Assembly (NCBI GenBank): GCA_014323545.1 | Contig: CP058647.1 | Coordinates: 440,001-504,000, forward strand | Direction of reading: 5' to 3' | Length of the DNA: 64,000 bases | DNA from: Hyphobacterium sp. CCMP332 | Lineage (GTDB): Bacteria > Bacteroidota > Bacteroidia > Cytophagales > CCMP332 | Shown: piece by piece, positions 15,698-24,585 of the stretch | How the letters are laid out: each line of letters starts with the position of its first letter | How positions within the stretch are numbered: the first letter of the stretch is position 1 | The notes under the pieces: model-generated | What the model was told of the DNA's origin: nothing | Seen by the model: the letters and a program-made list of their open reading frames with translations, nothing else | Database searches by the model: none | Translations under genes and position numbers: made by a program

Positions 15698-16876
15698 ATG
15701 AAAGAAGTAGTTATAGTATCTGCAGTAAGAACGCCCATTGGTAGTTTTGGAGGAACTTTATCAAGTATTCCAGCTACTCGCCTGGGTGCAGTTTCCATTA
15801 AAGCCGCTCTAGAAAAGGCAGGACTCGATTCCAAAGAAGTAAATGAAGTATTCATGGGGAATGTATTACAGGCCGGCCTTGGTCAAGCACCGGCTCGTCA
15901 GGCATCCATGTACGCCGGAATTTCAGATCAGGTTCCCTGCACAACGATTAATAAGGTTTGTGCATCAGGAATGAAAGCAGTTATGCTTGGCGCTCAATCC
16001 ATTATGTGCGGCGATAATGATGTGGTCGTAGCAGGTGGTATGGAAAATATGTCTGCGGTTCCACATTATTTACTCAACGGAAGAAATGGGCAAAAACTCG
16101 GTGATTTGAAACTGACCGACGGGCTCCTTTACGATGGCCTAACCGATGTATACAATTCTTATCACATGGGGAATGCAGCAGAACTTTGTGCTAAAGAATG
16201 CAATATTAGCCGGGATGATCAGGACAAATATGCCATTGAGTCATATAAAAGATCGGCATTGGCCTGGGAAAACGGCTGGTTTAAGAATGAAGTTATTCCC
16301 GTTGAAGTTCCACAAAGAAAAGGTGATCCAATCGTATTTGAGGAAGATGAGGAGTACAAAAACATTATAATGGATAAGGTACAAAAACTCAGACCTGTAT
16401 TTCAAAAGGAAGGCACAGTAACCGCAGCCAACGCATCAACATTAAATGACGGGGCTTCAGCAATCATTTTGATGAGTGCTGACAAAGCCAAAGAATTAGG
16501 AATTAAACCCATCGCTAAAATCAGATCATTTGCCGATGCGGCTCAAGCGCCCGAATGGTTCACTACTGCGCCTTCCAAAGCGCTTCCAAAGGCAATAGAT
16601 AAAGCAGGTTTAAAATTTTCTGATATAGACTTTTATGAAATCAATGAGGCATTTTCAGTTGTGGCCATTGCCAATAATCAGGAAATGAAACTTAATCCGG
16701 CAAAAGTAAATGTCCACGGAGGTGCCGTTTCTCTTGGTCATCCTTTGGGAAATTCCGGAAGCAGAATTTTGATCACCCTGATAGGTGTTTTACAACAGCA
16801 CGGTGGAAAGATTGGGGCCGCTGGAATTTGCAACGGAGGCGGAGGTGCTTCTGCTTTGGTACTCGAATTAATGTAG
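15698..16876 (+). CDS. Acetyl-CoA C-acetyltransferase (thiolase)
   Basis: Condenses two acetyl-CoA, or cleaves beta-ketoacyl-CoA. The ATG at 15698 gives MKEVVIVSAVRTPIGSFGGT, the classical thiolase N-terminus, and 392 residues. The nucleophile is C88 (NKVCASGMK), the His is in VSLGHPLGNSG and the second Cys is C378 (GICNGGGGAS). It starts 17 nt after batC and may be read from the same transcript, though its function is unrelated. Biosynthetic versus degradative class cannot be decided from this sequence alone. Confidence 0.93.
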   Translation: MKEVVIVSAVRTPIGSFGGTLSSIPATRLGAVSIKAALEKAGLDSKEVNEVFMGNVLQAGLGQAPARQASMYAGISDQVPCTTINKVCASGMKAVMLGAQSIMCGDNDVVVAGGMENMSAVPHYLLNGRNGQKLGDLKLTDGLLYDGLTDVYNSYHMGNAAELCAKECNISRDDQDKYAIESYKRSALAWENGWFKNEVIPVEVPQRKGDPIVFEEDEEYKNIIMDKVQKLRPVFQKEGTVTAANASTLNDGASAIILMSADKAKELGIKPIAKIRSFADAAQAPEWFTTAPSKALPKAIDKAGLKFSDIDFYEINEAFSVVAIANNQEMKLNPAKVNVHGGAVSLGHPLGNSGSRILITLIGVLQQHGGKIGAAGICNGGGGASALVLELM

Positions 16877-16925
16877 ACTGAAATATTGGAAGGCAATTTT
16901 GTCTTCCAATTTCGTTTCAATTCCA

Positions 16926-18263
16926 ATGAAGTTTCAAAACAGCTTTCCATTATTTTTCACCGCAATTTTTATTGCGCTTTCCTCTCAATTGTCTTTTGCG
17001 CAAATGCAAAAAAGAGAATACTATGATGAGGCGAAAAGGGTATTAAAGGAAGAGTATTATGTTAAACTCGAAGACATGAACACTCTTCACGGTGAATATA
17101 AGAGGTATTATGAAGATGGAGATCTTGCTGCAAAAGGCTTTTTCCGCGATGGTTTAAAGGATACGACCTTCCTGGAGTTTTACCCCAACGGAAATACAAA
17201 AATAATCGCTACATATAAAGATGGCAAGAAAGAAGGGCCCCTGGAGATTTATGATATGGACGGTCGTATTCTTCAGAAAGCATATTTCAAAGAAGATAAA
17301 CTTCAGGATGAAATTTCCGGATATTATGAAAATGGCAATGTGCGAATTATTGGCAAATTCAAAGACGGTAAGCCCGAAGGCCTTATCAATGAATATTACA
17401 GCAATGGAAATCTGAGAAGTGAAATTTTTTATGAAAACACCCATCAGCATGGACCGGCTAAGCTTTATTATCCAAATGGCGTCCTAATGGTGGAACAGAC
17501 CTATAACAAAGGGGTGCTTTCTGGTAATTTCAAGACCTATTTTCCATCAGGTAAACTCGAAACCGAAGGAGTTCACGATGACGGAGAAAAGAACGGCGTA
17601 TTTACAACTTATGCTGAATCAGGACAAAAGCTATTAGAAAGTCATTATTCCAATGGCTTAATGAACGGCCAGGCAAAAGGTTGGTATAGAAACGGCAATT
17701 TAAAATACCAGTTAAATTACAAGGATGGTTCTAAAATTGGCAAGTGCTATAAATATTATGATGATGGTTCAAATATGGAATTGGCAGTTTATAAAAACGA
17801 CGAAGCTGATGTGAAAATCACTGGCTACTGGAATGACGGAACCATCAAATACAAAAAACAAGTAAAGGATAAAATCAATTCTGGGACCTGGCAATATTTC
17901 AATGAACAGGCCATTCTTGTTAAAAAAGAACCCTACAAAAAGGGAAAACTATACGGCGAGGTTATCAGCTATTATGATCACGGTGCAACTAAGAAAGTCG
18001 AGACCTTTGTTCACGGTAATGCGAATGGTGAAGCCACCGTATATCATGCCAATGGGGAGGTAAAGGAAAAATACTTAAACAGAAGAGGGAAAATACACGG
18101 AGAGTATATCGCATTTCATGACGATGGCAAGAAGGCCGTCAAGGGGCAATACATTCTTGGTATGAAAAACGGATTATGGCAATACTTTGATGAAAATGGC
18201 AATCTAATCAAGGAAGAGTCGTATAAAAGAAATAAATTGACGAGTGAAAAAACCGTCAAATAA
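16926..18263 (+). CDS. Secreted MORN-repeat protein (YwqK-like)
   Basis: 445 residues. A cleavable signal (LSSQLSFAQ) is followed by about fifteen repeats of the MORN_2 type, roughly 23-25 residues each, of the form YYENGNVRIIGKFKDGKPEG. Such repeats form a beta-strand sheet and occur in toxin-antitoxin-like YwqK proteins and in surface proteins of Bacteroidota. Function here is unknown; the signal peptide argues for periplasm or surface. The ATG at 16926 fits the signal peptide better than an earlier in-frame ATG at 16899. purC follows with no gap. Confidence 0.82.
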   Translation: MKFQNSFPLFFTAIFIALSSQLSFAQMQKREYYDEAKRVLKEEYYVKLEDMNTLHGEYKRYYEDGDLAAKGFFRDGLKDTTFLEFYPNGNTKIIATYKDGKKEGPLEIYDMDGRILQKAYFKEDKLQDEISGYYENGNVRIIGKFKDGKPEGLINEYYSNGNLRSEIFYENTHQHGPAKLYYPNGVLMVEQTYNKGVLSGNFKTYFPSGKLETEGVHDDGEKNGVFTTYAESGQKLLESHYSNGLMNGQAKGWYRNGNLKYQLNYKDGSKIGKCYKYYDDGSNMELAVYKNDEADVKITGYWNDGTIKYKKQVKDKINSGTWQYFNEQAILVKKEPYKKGKLYGEVISYYDHGATKKVETFVHGNANGEATVYHANGEVKEKYLNRRGKIHGEYIAFHDDGKKAVKGQYILGMKNGLWQYFDENGNLIKEESYKRNKLTSEKTVK

Positions 18264-19199
18264 ATGCAGGCCATTAAAGAAACCAATTTTCAATTTAAAA
18301 ATCAGACAGGCTTTTACAGAGGAAAGGTAAGAGATGTTTATTTTTTTGATCAGAAAATGGCAATAGTTGTCACGGATCGCATTTCAGCCTTTGATGTAAT
18401 TCTTCCTAAAGCAATCCCTTTTAAAGGTCAGATTTTAAATCAGATAGCCAAAAGAAATCTGGAGGCAAGCAGAGATATTATTCCCAATTGGCTGGAATCC
18501 AATCCAGATCCAAATGTTAGCATCGGTAAAAAATGCAATCCCATACCCATAGAAATGGTAATTCGGGGCTATTTATCCGGGCATGCCTGGAGGGAATACA
18601 AATCCGGGAAAACACATATTTGTGGCGTTCCTTTCCCTAAGGGAATGAAAGAAAACGATAAATTTGATAAGCCAATCATTACGCCGGCAACCAAAGCTGA
18701 AGAAGGCCATGATGAAGACATTTCACGAGAGGATATCATCAGGCGAAACATTATTGATGAAAATACTTATCAAAAACTTGAAGATATCACCAGAAAGCTC
18801 TTTGAAAGAGGCACAGAATTAGCTTCCAAACAAGGCCTGATTTTGGTAGATACAAAATATGAATTTGGCATTTACGAAGATCAAATATACCTGATTGATG
18901 AAATCCACACTCCTGATAGCTCGCGCTATTTTTATGCTGATAATTATTCCGAAAGTCAAAAAAAAGGCCAAAAACAAAAACAGCTCTCTAAAGAATTTGT
19001 ACGTGAATGGCTAATGGAAAATAACTTTCAGGGGAAGGAAGGGCAAATCATTCCGGCGATGACAGAGGATGTCCTTAAAATGATTTCTGACCGATATATT
19101 GAACTGTTTGAAAAACTCACAGGAGAGAATTTTGAACCAGATCTTGATGAAAACCCATTGCTAAGAATCAAAAGAAATATAGAGAAAACTTTCGGCTAA
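18264..19199 (+). CDS. purC: Phosphoribosylaminoimidazole-succinocarboxamide synthase (SAICAR synthetase)
   Basis: Joins CAIR and aspartate in purine synthesis, using ATP. Recognised by YRGKVRDVYFF, VVTDRISAFDVILP, EMVIRGYLSGHAWREYKSG and LVDTKYEFG, plus the DEIHTPDSSRYF motif. Length 311 is the longer form common in Bacteroidota. Its ATG follows the previous stop codon directly. Confidence 0.96.
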   Translation: MQAIKETNFQFKNQTGFYRGKVRDVYFFDQKMAIVVTDRISAFDVILPKAIPFKGQILNQIAKRNLEASRDIIPNWLESNPDPNVSIGKKCNPIPIEMVIRGYLSGHAWREYKSGKTHICGVPFPKGMKENDKFDKPIITPATKAEEGHDEDISREDIIRRNIIDENTYQKLEDITRKLFERGTELASKQGLILVDTKYEFGIYEDQIYLIDEIHTPDSSRYFYADNYSESQKKGQKQKQLSKEFVREWLMENNFQGKEGQIIPAMTEDVLKMISDRYIELFEKLTGENFEPDLDENPLLRIKRNIEKTFG

Positions 19200-19240
19200 T
19201 GATTTTTATTCGTAAAATCGTAATGATTTAATAAACCAGT

Positions 19241-19612
19241 ATGAAATACAACATAACAAAAGGCGAGAAATACACTATTTTCAAAATAGAAGAAGACAGG
19301 CTAGATGCTGTTGTATCACCGGAAGTGAAATCCCACATGATTATATTTAAATCGGAGGGGATAAGAAATATCATTATTGACCTTCAGGAAGTTAAATACG
19401 CAGATTCATCCGGATTGAGCGCAATTTTAACTGCCAACCGTGTATGTAAGGAACAAAATGGAATACTAATTCTGAGCAATGTTTCCGAACAAGTCCAAAA
19501 ATTACTGGAAATTACACAATTGCATCGCGTCATTGAACTAATTCCAACCAATGAAGAAGCCATTGACAGAGTATTTCTACATGAAGTTGAAAATGATTTG
19601 GGCGAAGAGTAG
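19241..19612 (+). CDS. STAS-domain protein (anti-sigma factor antagonist-like)
   Basis: A 123-residue single STAS domain with the conserved phosphorylatable serine region YADSSGLSAI (S56/S57), as in SpoIIAA/RsbV. It probably reports to a kinase or anti-sigma partner encoded elsewhere; none is adjacent. A 7-bp hairpin (TTGGGCG / CGCCCAA) spans its stop codon before rnz. Confidence 0.85.
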   Translation: MKYNITKGEKYTIFKIEEDRLDAVVSPEVKSHMIIFKSEGIRNIIIDLQEVKYADSSGLSAILTANRVCKEQNGILILSNVSEQVQKLLEITQLHRVIELIPTNEEAIDRVFLHEVENDLGEE

Positions 19613-19619
19613 CGCCCAA
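19598..19619 (+). other. Hairpin over the STAS stop codon
   Basis: TTGGGCG and CGCCCAA are separated by 8 nt that contain the TAG stop. A-rich sequence follows, with no T-tract, so it is not a standard terminator. It could affect mRNA stability or expression of rnz, whose TTG start is 18 nt further on. Confidence 0.4.
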
Positions 19620-19636
19620 AAAATTCCTTAAACGAT

Positions 19637-20554
19637 TTGATTAAAATAACAGTTTTAGGATCAAGTTCAGCAATGGCCGCGCACGGAAGGTATCCTTCGG
19701 CTCAAATTATGCATCACGATAATGAATTGATACTAATAGATTGTGGCGAGGGCACCCAGTTTAAATTGCAGGAATTAAAAATAAAAAGCCATAAAATTAA
19801 TCATATCCTTATCAGTCATTTACACGGAGATCATTTCTTTGGATTGATAGGTTTGCTTTCCAGCATGCATTTACAGGGAAGGAAAAAAGAATTAAACATA
19901 TACGGCCCTCCGGGTTTAGCCGAATTAATTCGTCTGCAACTTAAATATTCCAATTCCGTTTTAAACTATTATATTAATTTTCAACCTTTGTCTGAAGGCA
20001 AAAAAGAATTAATACTTAGTACAAAAACCTTAAATATTTATAGCTTCCCACTAAATCACAGAATTGCCTGTTTCGGATTTCGATTTGATGAAAAACAAAG
20101 TCAATTGAATATCATAAAAGAAAAACTGAATCCTGAAATAAGTGCCGAAAATATAAGAAGCATGAAACAAGGTCAAGATATTTTAAAAAAAGATGGAACT
20201 GTGAAGTTTTTTCATCGTGATTATACTTATCACAAAGGTGAAGCACTTTCTTATGCCTATTGTTCTGATACTCGTTTTGATAAAAGCATTTTAAATGAAA
20301 TAAAAAATGTAGATTTGTTATATCATGAAGCAACATTTCTTCATGAATTAATTAATAGAGCAGAACATACTTTTCATACAACTGCAAAAGAGGCCGGTAA
20401 AATGGCCAATTTAGCAGAAGTTGGTAAATTAATGATTGGGCACTTTTCTACGCGCTACAAAGATCCGGACTTATTACTGGAAGAGGCGAAAGAGGAGTTT
20501 GAGAAAACTATTTTGGCAATCGAAGGACAAACTATAGCTGTAACCAAACCCTAA
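19637..20554 (+). CDS. rnz: Ribonuclease Z (tRNA 3'-end processing)
   Basis: Metallo-beta-lactamase-fold endonuclease that cuts tRNA precursors 3' of the discriminator base. This matters here because the tRNA genes in the window do not encode CCA. The HLHGDH zinc motif is at residues 61-66; later ligands include H in FPLNHRIACFGFR, D in YCSDTRF, and H in IGHFSTRY. TTG start, 305 residues. The next gene begins 3 nt after its stop. Confidence 0.94.
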   Translation: MIKITVLGSSSAMAAHGRYPSAQIMHHDNELILIDCGEGTQFKLQELKIKSHKINHILISHLHGDHFFGLIGLLSSMHLQGRKKELNIYGPPGLAELIRLQLKYSNSVLNYYINFQPLSEGKKELILSTKTLNIYSFPLNHRIACFGFRFDEKQSQLNIIKEKLNPEISAENIRSMKQGQDILKKDGTVKFFHRDYTYHKGEALSYAYCSDTRFDKSILNEIKNVDLLYHEATFLHELINRAEHTFHTTAKEAGKMANLAEVGKLMIGHFSTRYKDPDLLLEEAKEEFEKTILAIEGQTIAVTKP

Positions 20555-20557
20555 ACT

Positions 20558-21376
20558 GTGGAGGAAAATAAGCAAATAAGCCCTTCGAACAGCTTTTCTG
20601 AATCTAAGAAAACTACACTTTTCATTGTATTGGCAAGTATATTCCTGACCAATGCTATTCTTGCAGAGCTTATTGGCGTTAAAATATTTTCTGCAGAGGC
20701 CTTTGTGGGCCTGGCTCCGGCACAAATGGATATTCTTGGTTTTGTACTGGATTTTAACCTCACTGCGGGTGTTGTCATCTGGCCTGTTGTATTTATCACT
20801 ACAGATATTATAAATGAATATTTTGGACGCGACGGCGTAAAGCGTCTAAGTACGCTCACGGCCTTTCTTATTGCCTATATTTTTGTTGCTATCTATTTTG
20901 TTACTTCCCTCCCCCCCGCAGATTTTTGGATGGAAATAAATGGTAAAATGCCGGACGGAACACCCTTTGATATTAATTATGCTTTTTCAAAAATCTTTCT
21001 TCAGGGCCTCGGAATAATTCTGGGTTCAATTTTTGCCTTTCTAATTAGTCAGTTTTTGGATGTATACGTTTTTCATTTCTTAAGACGATTTACAGGAAGT
21101 AAGAAGATATGGGTGAGGGCTACAGGTTCTACTTTGGTTTCCCAACTGATTGATAGTTTTGTTGTACTTACAATCGCGTTTTACATTTTTGGCGAATGGT
21201 CGGTGACACAGGTCGTTTCGGTCGGGATTATTAATTACATCTATAAGTTTACCGTAGCCGTAGTGCTTACTCCTCTTTTGTATCTTGCTCACGGAATAAT
21301 AGATAATTATCTTGGCAAAGAGTTGGCTGAGAAAATGATTCAGGATGCCTCCGACTCGACCAAGAAGGTGCTTTAA
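20558..21376 (+). CDS. yhhQ: Queuosine precursor transporter (YhhQ/DUF165 family)
   Basis: Integral membrane protein with about six segments that imports queuine or pre-Q bases for tRNA modification. Family features are LTNAILAELIGVKIF, a conserved WPVVFITTDIINEYFGRDGVKR stretch of which the DIINEYFG core is clear, and the DVYVFHFLRRFTG region. GTG start at 20558, 272 residues, with a soluble N-terminal tail of about 20 residues. Probably co-transcribed with rnz. Its stop overlaps the convergent methylase gene by 4 nt. Confidence 0.87.
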   Translation: MEENKQISPSNSFSESKKTTLFIVLASIFLTNAILAELIGVKIFSAEAFVGLAPAQMDILGFVLDFNLTAGVVIWPVVFITTDIINEYFGRDGVKRLSTLTAFLIAYIFVAIYFVTSLPPADFWMEINGKMPDGTPFDINYAFSKIFLQGLGIILGSIFAFLISQFLDVYVFHFLRRFTGSKKIWVRATGSTLVSQLIDSFVVLTIAFYIFGEWSVTQVVSVGIINYIYKFTVAVVLTPLLYLAHGIIDNYLGKELAEKMIQDASDSTKKVL

Positions 21377-22122
21377 ATTAATTCCAATCTGTTCAGATTA
21401 TCCAATATGATTGAAGTGGCAATGGCCAGGTTCAAACTCTCTGCCTGCCCGTTTCCCGGAATATGTATTTTATGATTTATATGTTTTTCCAGTTCTCCTG
21501 AAATGCCATGTGATTCGCTTCCCATTAGAATTATACCATTTTTGGTTTCTAATTTCATTTCGTGGATATTTTGACCTTCCATGTCTGCTGCCAAAACCAT
21601 TCCTTGATAACCACTGAGTACCTCTTTGAGATCTTTGAACAGAATATTTAAACGCAAAAAAGACCCTTTACTGGCCATGATCACTTTGGGATTATACAAT
21701 TCCACTGAATTATGACTGCAGATGATTGTATTGATACCAAACCATTCAGCTGATCGGATAATGGTTCCGAAATTACCCGGATCATTTATAGAGTCAAGCG
21801 CTAAAACCCATCCTCTATTATATTCAATTTTCTTTTCTTCCGGAATTTGGAGCAGGGCAATCCCAAATTTATTAGACATCAAAGTACCGGCTCTTTCCAG
21901 CCATTTCTGCCCGACTAATTTGACATCTATTCCTTTTTGCTTGGCTTTTTCGCTTATTTTGTAGTCGGCATCCTGATTTAACCAAATGGCTTCAATTTTA
22001 AAATCCGAATCTATCGCTTCATTTATGATTTTATCACCTTCTACGATAAACTGCTTAAATTCCTTTCGAAATTTCTTATTTTTTAAAGATTGAATCTTTT
22101 TGAGGTCATTTTTATAATCCAT
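21373..22122 (-). CDS. TrmH/SpoU-family RNA 2'-O-methyltransferase
   Basis: SAM-dependent ribose methylase of the trefoil-knot class. It has an N-terminal substrate-binding domain (KFRKEFKQFIVEGDKIINEA), then motif 1 DPGNFGTIIRSAEWFG, motif 2 ILMGSESHGIS, and motif 3 IPGNGQAESLNLAIATSIIL. The target (tRNA or 23S rRNA) cannot be decided. I start at the ATG at 22122 (MDYKNDLKKI), 249 residues; an earlier in-frame start would run into the divergent tamL gene. Confidence 0.92.
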   Translation of the reverse strand: MDYKNDLKKIQSLKNKKFRKEFKQFIVEGDKIINEAIDSDFKIEAIWLNQDADYKISEKAKQKGIDVKLVGQKWLERAGTLMSNKFGIALLQIPEEKKIEYNRGWVLALDSINDPGNFGTIIRSAEWFGINTIICSHNSVELYNPKVIMASKGSFLRLNILFKDLKEVLSGYQGMVLAADMEGQNIHEMKLETKNGIILMGSESHGISGELEKHINHKIHIPGNGQAESLNLAIATSIILDNLNRLELI

Positions 22123-22126
22123 TTGC

Positions 22127-24550
22127 TTGATAATCAGAATTCTTAAATATAAATATGTTTTAATTGCCGCCCTGGCAATTTTGCTGTCCTCCTGTTTGAG
22201 CACTCAAAAAGGTTTAAAAGACTATGAGTATTTTCTGTACAAACAAAGCATTAAAGGAAATAAGAATTTTAGTTATTATGAATTAGAGGAGCTCCTGAGA
22301 CAAAAAACAAATCGAAAAATTCTCGAGCTTCCTATAATGCCTTATCTCTACATCTATAATTTATACGGTGATAAAACTTTTGAAAAGAAAGCGGGAAAGC
22401 GAAGGGAACAAACCAGAAGAAAGTATGAAAAAAAATTGGCTAAGAATCCTGAAGACTCCCTAAAACTCAGTCGCAAGTTTGAAAAACAAATTAAAAAGAT
22501 AGACGATTACCAAAAAGAAGGGCCTTTTCTAAAGCGGGAAGTAGGTGAGCCACCTACCATTTTTGACTATCAGCTCGCCGAGGAAACCCGAAAACAATTG
22601 AGTTTATACCTCTTAAAACACGGTTATTTTTACAATGAAGTAAACCTGAATATTGACACCTTTGAAAATAAGCAAATTGTAAATTCTGAGTATCTCATTA
22701 AAGAGGGAAAACCGGTCAAGGTGAGAAATATAGAATATCTGAGTGATGACTCCCTAATCAATTCCTTAGTCAACCCGCTTTCTGAGGAATTCAATTCAAA
22801 TTTGAAAGTTGGAATGATTTACAATGAAGAAAAAATTAACAAAGAGATTACAAGTCTGGAAACCTTTTATAAAAACCATGGATTTTTTGCTTTTCGAAAA
22901 CAATACGTATTTGTACAAGTCAATGACACATTCTCGGATTTTGAGGTAGATCTTAAATTTCGGATAATAAATCCCAATCCCGACAATGGATTTAAACGAT
23001 TTAAAGTAGAAAGAGTACAGTTCATTGCAGAGTCCAATTATAACCCTCCTCAGATGAAAAGGGATACTTTAATAGCCGATGATATCCGCTTTCTGCAATA
23101 CAGGGAAAAGGTTAAAAAGAAACTACTTACAAGAAAGATTAAAATTCGACCCGGAACATTTTACAATTATGATTTTACAGTTAAGAGTCAAAGGAACCTG
23201 AGCAATTTAAACATGTATCGTTTTGCCAATATTCGATACGACAGTACTAAAAACGGATTTACGGCGAATATCTATACTAGTCCACTGCCAAAATATTCAA
23301 CATCTGTAGAATCAGGCGTTGCAGTGACACAGTGGCTTCCGGGTCCTTTTGGAACGGTAAATTTTAGAAACAGAAATGTGTTTAATGGTGCTGAAATATT
23401 GGATATTGGACTGAGAGGGGGCATAGAGGCGCAAACAAGCTTTAGTCAGGAAAATCAGGTCTATAGAAGTTCTGAATTAGGCGCTAATATGGCCGTCACC
23501 TTTCCTAGCTTGGCACTTCCTTCCAGGCTGAGATTTCGATTTACGGATTTTAATCCCAAAACACGATTGAATTTGGGAATCGGATATATTCGTCGACCGG
23601 AATATGCCAGAACGAATATCAATTCCAATTTGCGCTATTCTATTTCTCCATCAAACAATTCTGTAATAAACCTTCAATTGCTTGACAACTCACTTTTATA
23701 CACACAAATTCTCGATCCTGCTTTCAGCACTTATTTAAACGATCTATTTGATCGGGGAAACAATCTGATTTATTCCTTTGGTCAATCTATAAACACCAGT
23801 ATAAATGCCGAATACACTTACAATGACTTCAGTTTGTTCAAATCTCGGCAGTCGAAATATTTTAATATCTATCTGGAGTCGGGCGGAACAGTTTGGAATT
23901 TACTGAGCAATTCATTTTTGGAATCCAATGATACAATTCTTGGTCTACAGTATTTCAGGTATTCAAAAACCAGTTTCGATTTTAGAAAATACTTCCCTAC
24001 AAATAGGGAAAACACCATTGCTGTTAAGTTTAAAACCGGTATCGCCTATCCCTATGGAATAAACGAAGTATTGCCGTATGAAAAGTATTTCTTTATCGGA
24101 GGAAATAACAGCATGAGAGCATGGCGACCACGAAGACTTGGCCCCGGTTCCTATGCATTAATCAATTCCGATGGAAGCATAAATTACAGTTTTGAACAAC
24201 CCGGTGAGATTTTACTCGAAGCCAGTGCAGAATGGCGATTTGACCTTATTTCGTTTATTGAAGGTGCCTTTTTCATTGATGCCGGAAATGTTTGGCGTTT
24301 AAATCCTGTTCCTACACTTCCAGGTGGCCAATTCGAGTTAAATCGTTTTTATAAAGAAATTGGAATTGGTTCGGGCTATGGAATTAGATTTGATTTTTCC
24401 TTCCTGATACTCCGTCTCGATGCGGGATTTAAAGTGTTCGATCCCGGAAGAAAACTCAATCAACGCTTTTCTCTTAACAGCATTGCGGATATTGATCCGT
24501 TTAACCCAAATAAGACGCTCTGGAATATTGGTATTGGGTATCCCTTTTAG
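22127..24550 (+). CDS. tamL: TamL/BamA-like outer membrane lipoprotein (Omp85 superfamily)
   Basis: An 807-residue Omp85 protein of the Bacteroidota lipoprotein type: lipobox LLSSC near residue 24, a charged N-terminal segment, POTRA-like regions (KPVKVRNIEYLSDD, FKRFKVERVQFIAES), then a surface-antigen barrel from about residue 400. The last residue is Phe (GIGYPF), as expected for a beta-barrel. Together with TamB it is thought to help outer-membrane assembly. TTG at 22127 is the only start that leaves a full lipoprotein signal; it is 4 bp from the divergent methylase start. Confidence 0.87.
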   Translation: MIIRILKYKYVLIAALAILLSSCLSTQKGLKDYEYFLYKQSIKGNKNFSYYELEELLRQKTNRKILELPIMPYLYIYNLYGDKTFEKKAGKRREQTRRKYEKKLAKNPEDSLKLSRKFEKQIKKIDDYQKEGPFLKREVGEPPTIFDYQLAEETRKQLSLYLLKHGYFYNEVNLNIDTFENKQIVNSEYLIKEGKPVKVRNIEYLSDDSLINSLVNPLSEEFNSNLKVGMIYNEEKINKEITSLETFYKNHGFFAFRKQYVFVQVNDTFSDFEVDLKFRIINPNPDNGFKRFKVERVQFIAESNYNPPQMKRDTLIADDIRFLQYREKVKKKLLTRKIKIRPGTFYNYDFTVKSQRNLSNLNMYRFANIRYDSTKNGFTANIYTSPLPKYSTSVESGVAVTQWLPGPFGTVNFRNRNVFNGAEILDIGLRGGIEAQTSFSQENQVYRSSELGANMAVTFPSLALPSRLRFRFTDFNPKTRLNLGIGYIRRPEYARTNINSNLRYSISPSNNSVINLQLLDNSLLYTQILDPAFSTYLNDLFDRGNNLIYSFGQSINTSINAEYTYNDFSLFKSRQSKYFNIYLESGGTVWNLLSNSFLESNDTILGLQYFRYSKTSFDFRKYFPTNRENTIAVKFKTGIAYPYGINEVLPYEKYFFIGGNNSMRAWRPRRLGPGSYALINSDGSINYSFEQPGEILLEASAEWRFDLISFIEGAFFIDAGNVWRLNPVPTLPGGQFELNRFYKEIGIGSGYGIRFDFSFLILRLDAGFKVFDPGRKLNQRFSLNSIADIDPFNPNKTLWNIGIGYPF

Positions 24551-24585
24551 TTAATTTGTAAAGCCTTAAAAAATACGATAAGCGC

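Noticed and set aside
15157-15855. Long minus-strand open frames opposite batC
   Set aside because: They mirror the low-complexity Gln/Asp/Lys tract of batC. Leu/Phe-rich composition is the antisense of that repeat, not a membrane protein.
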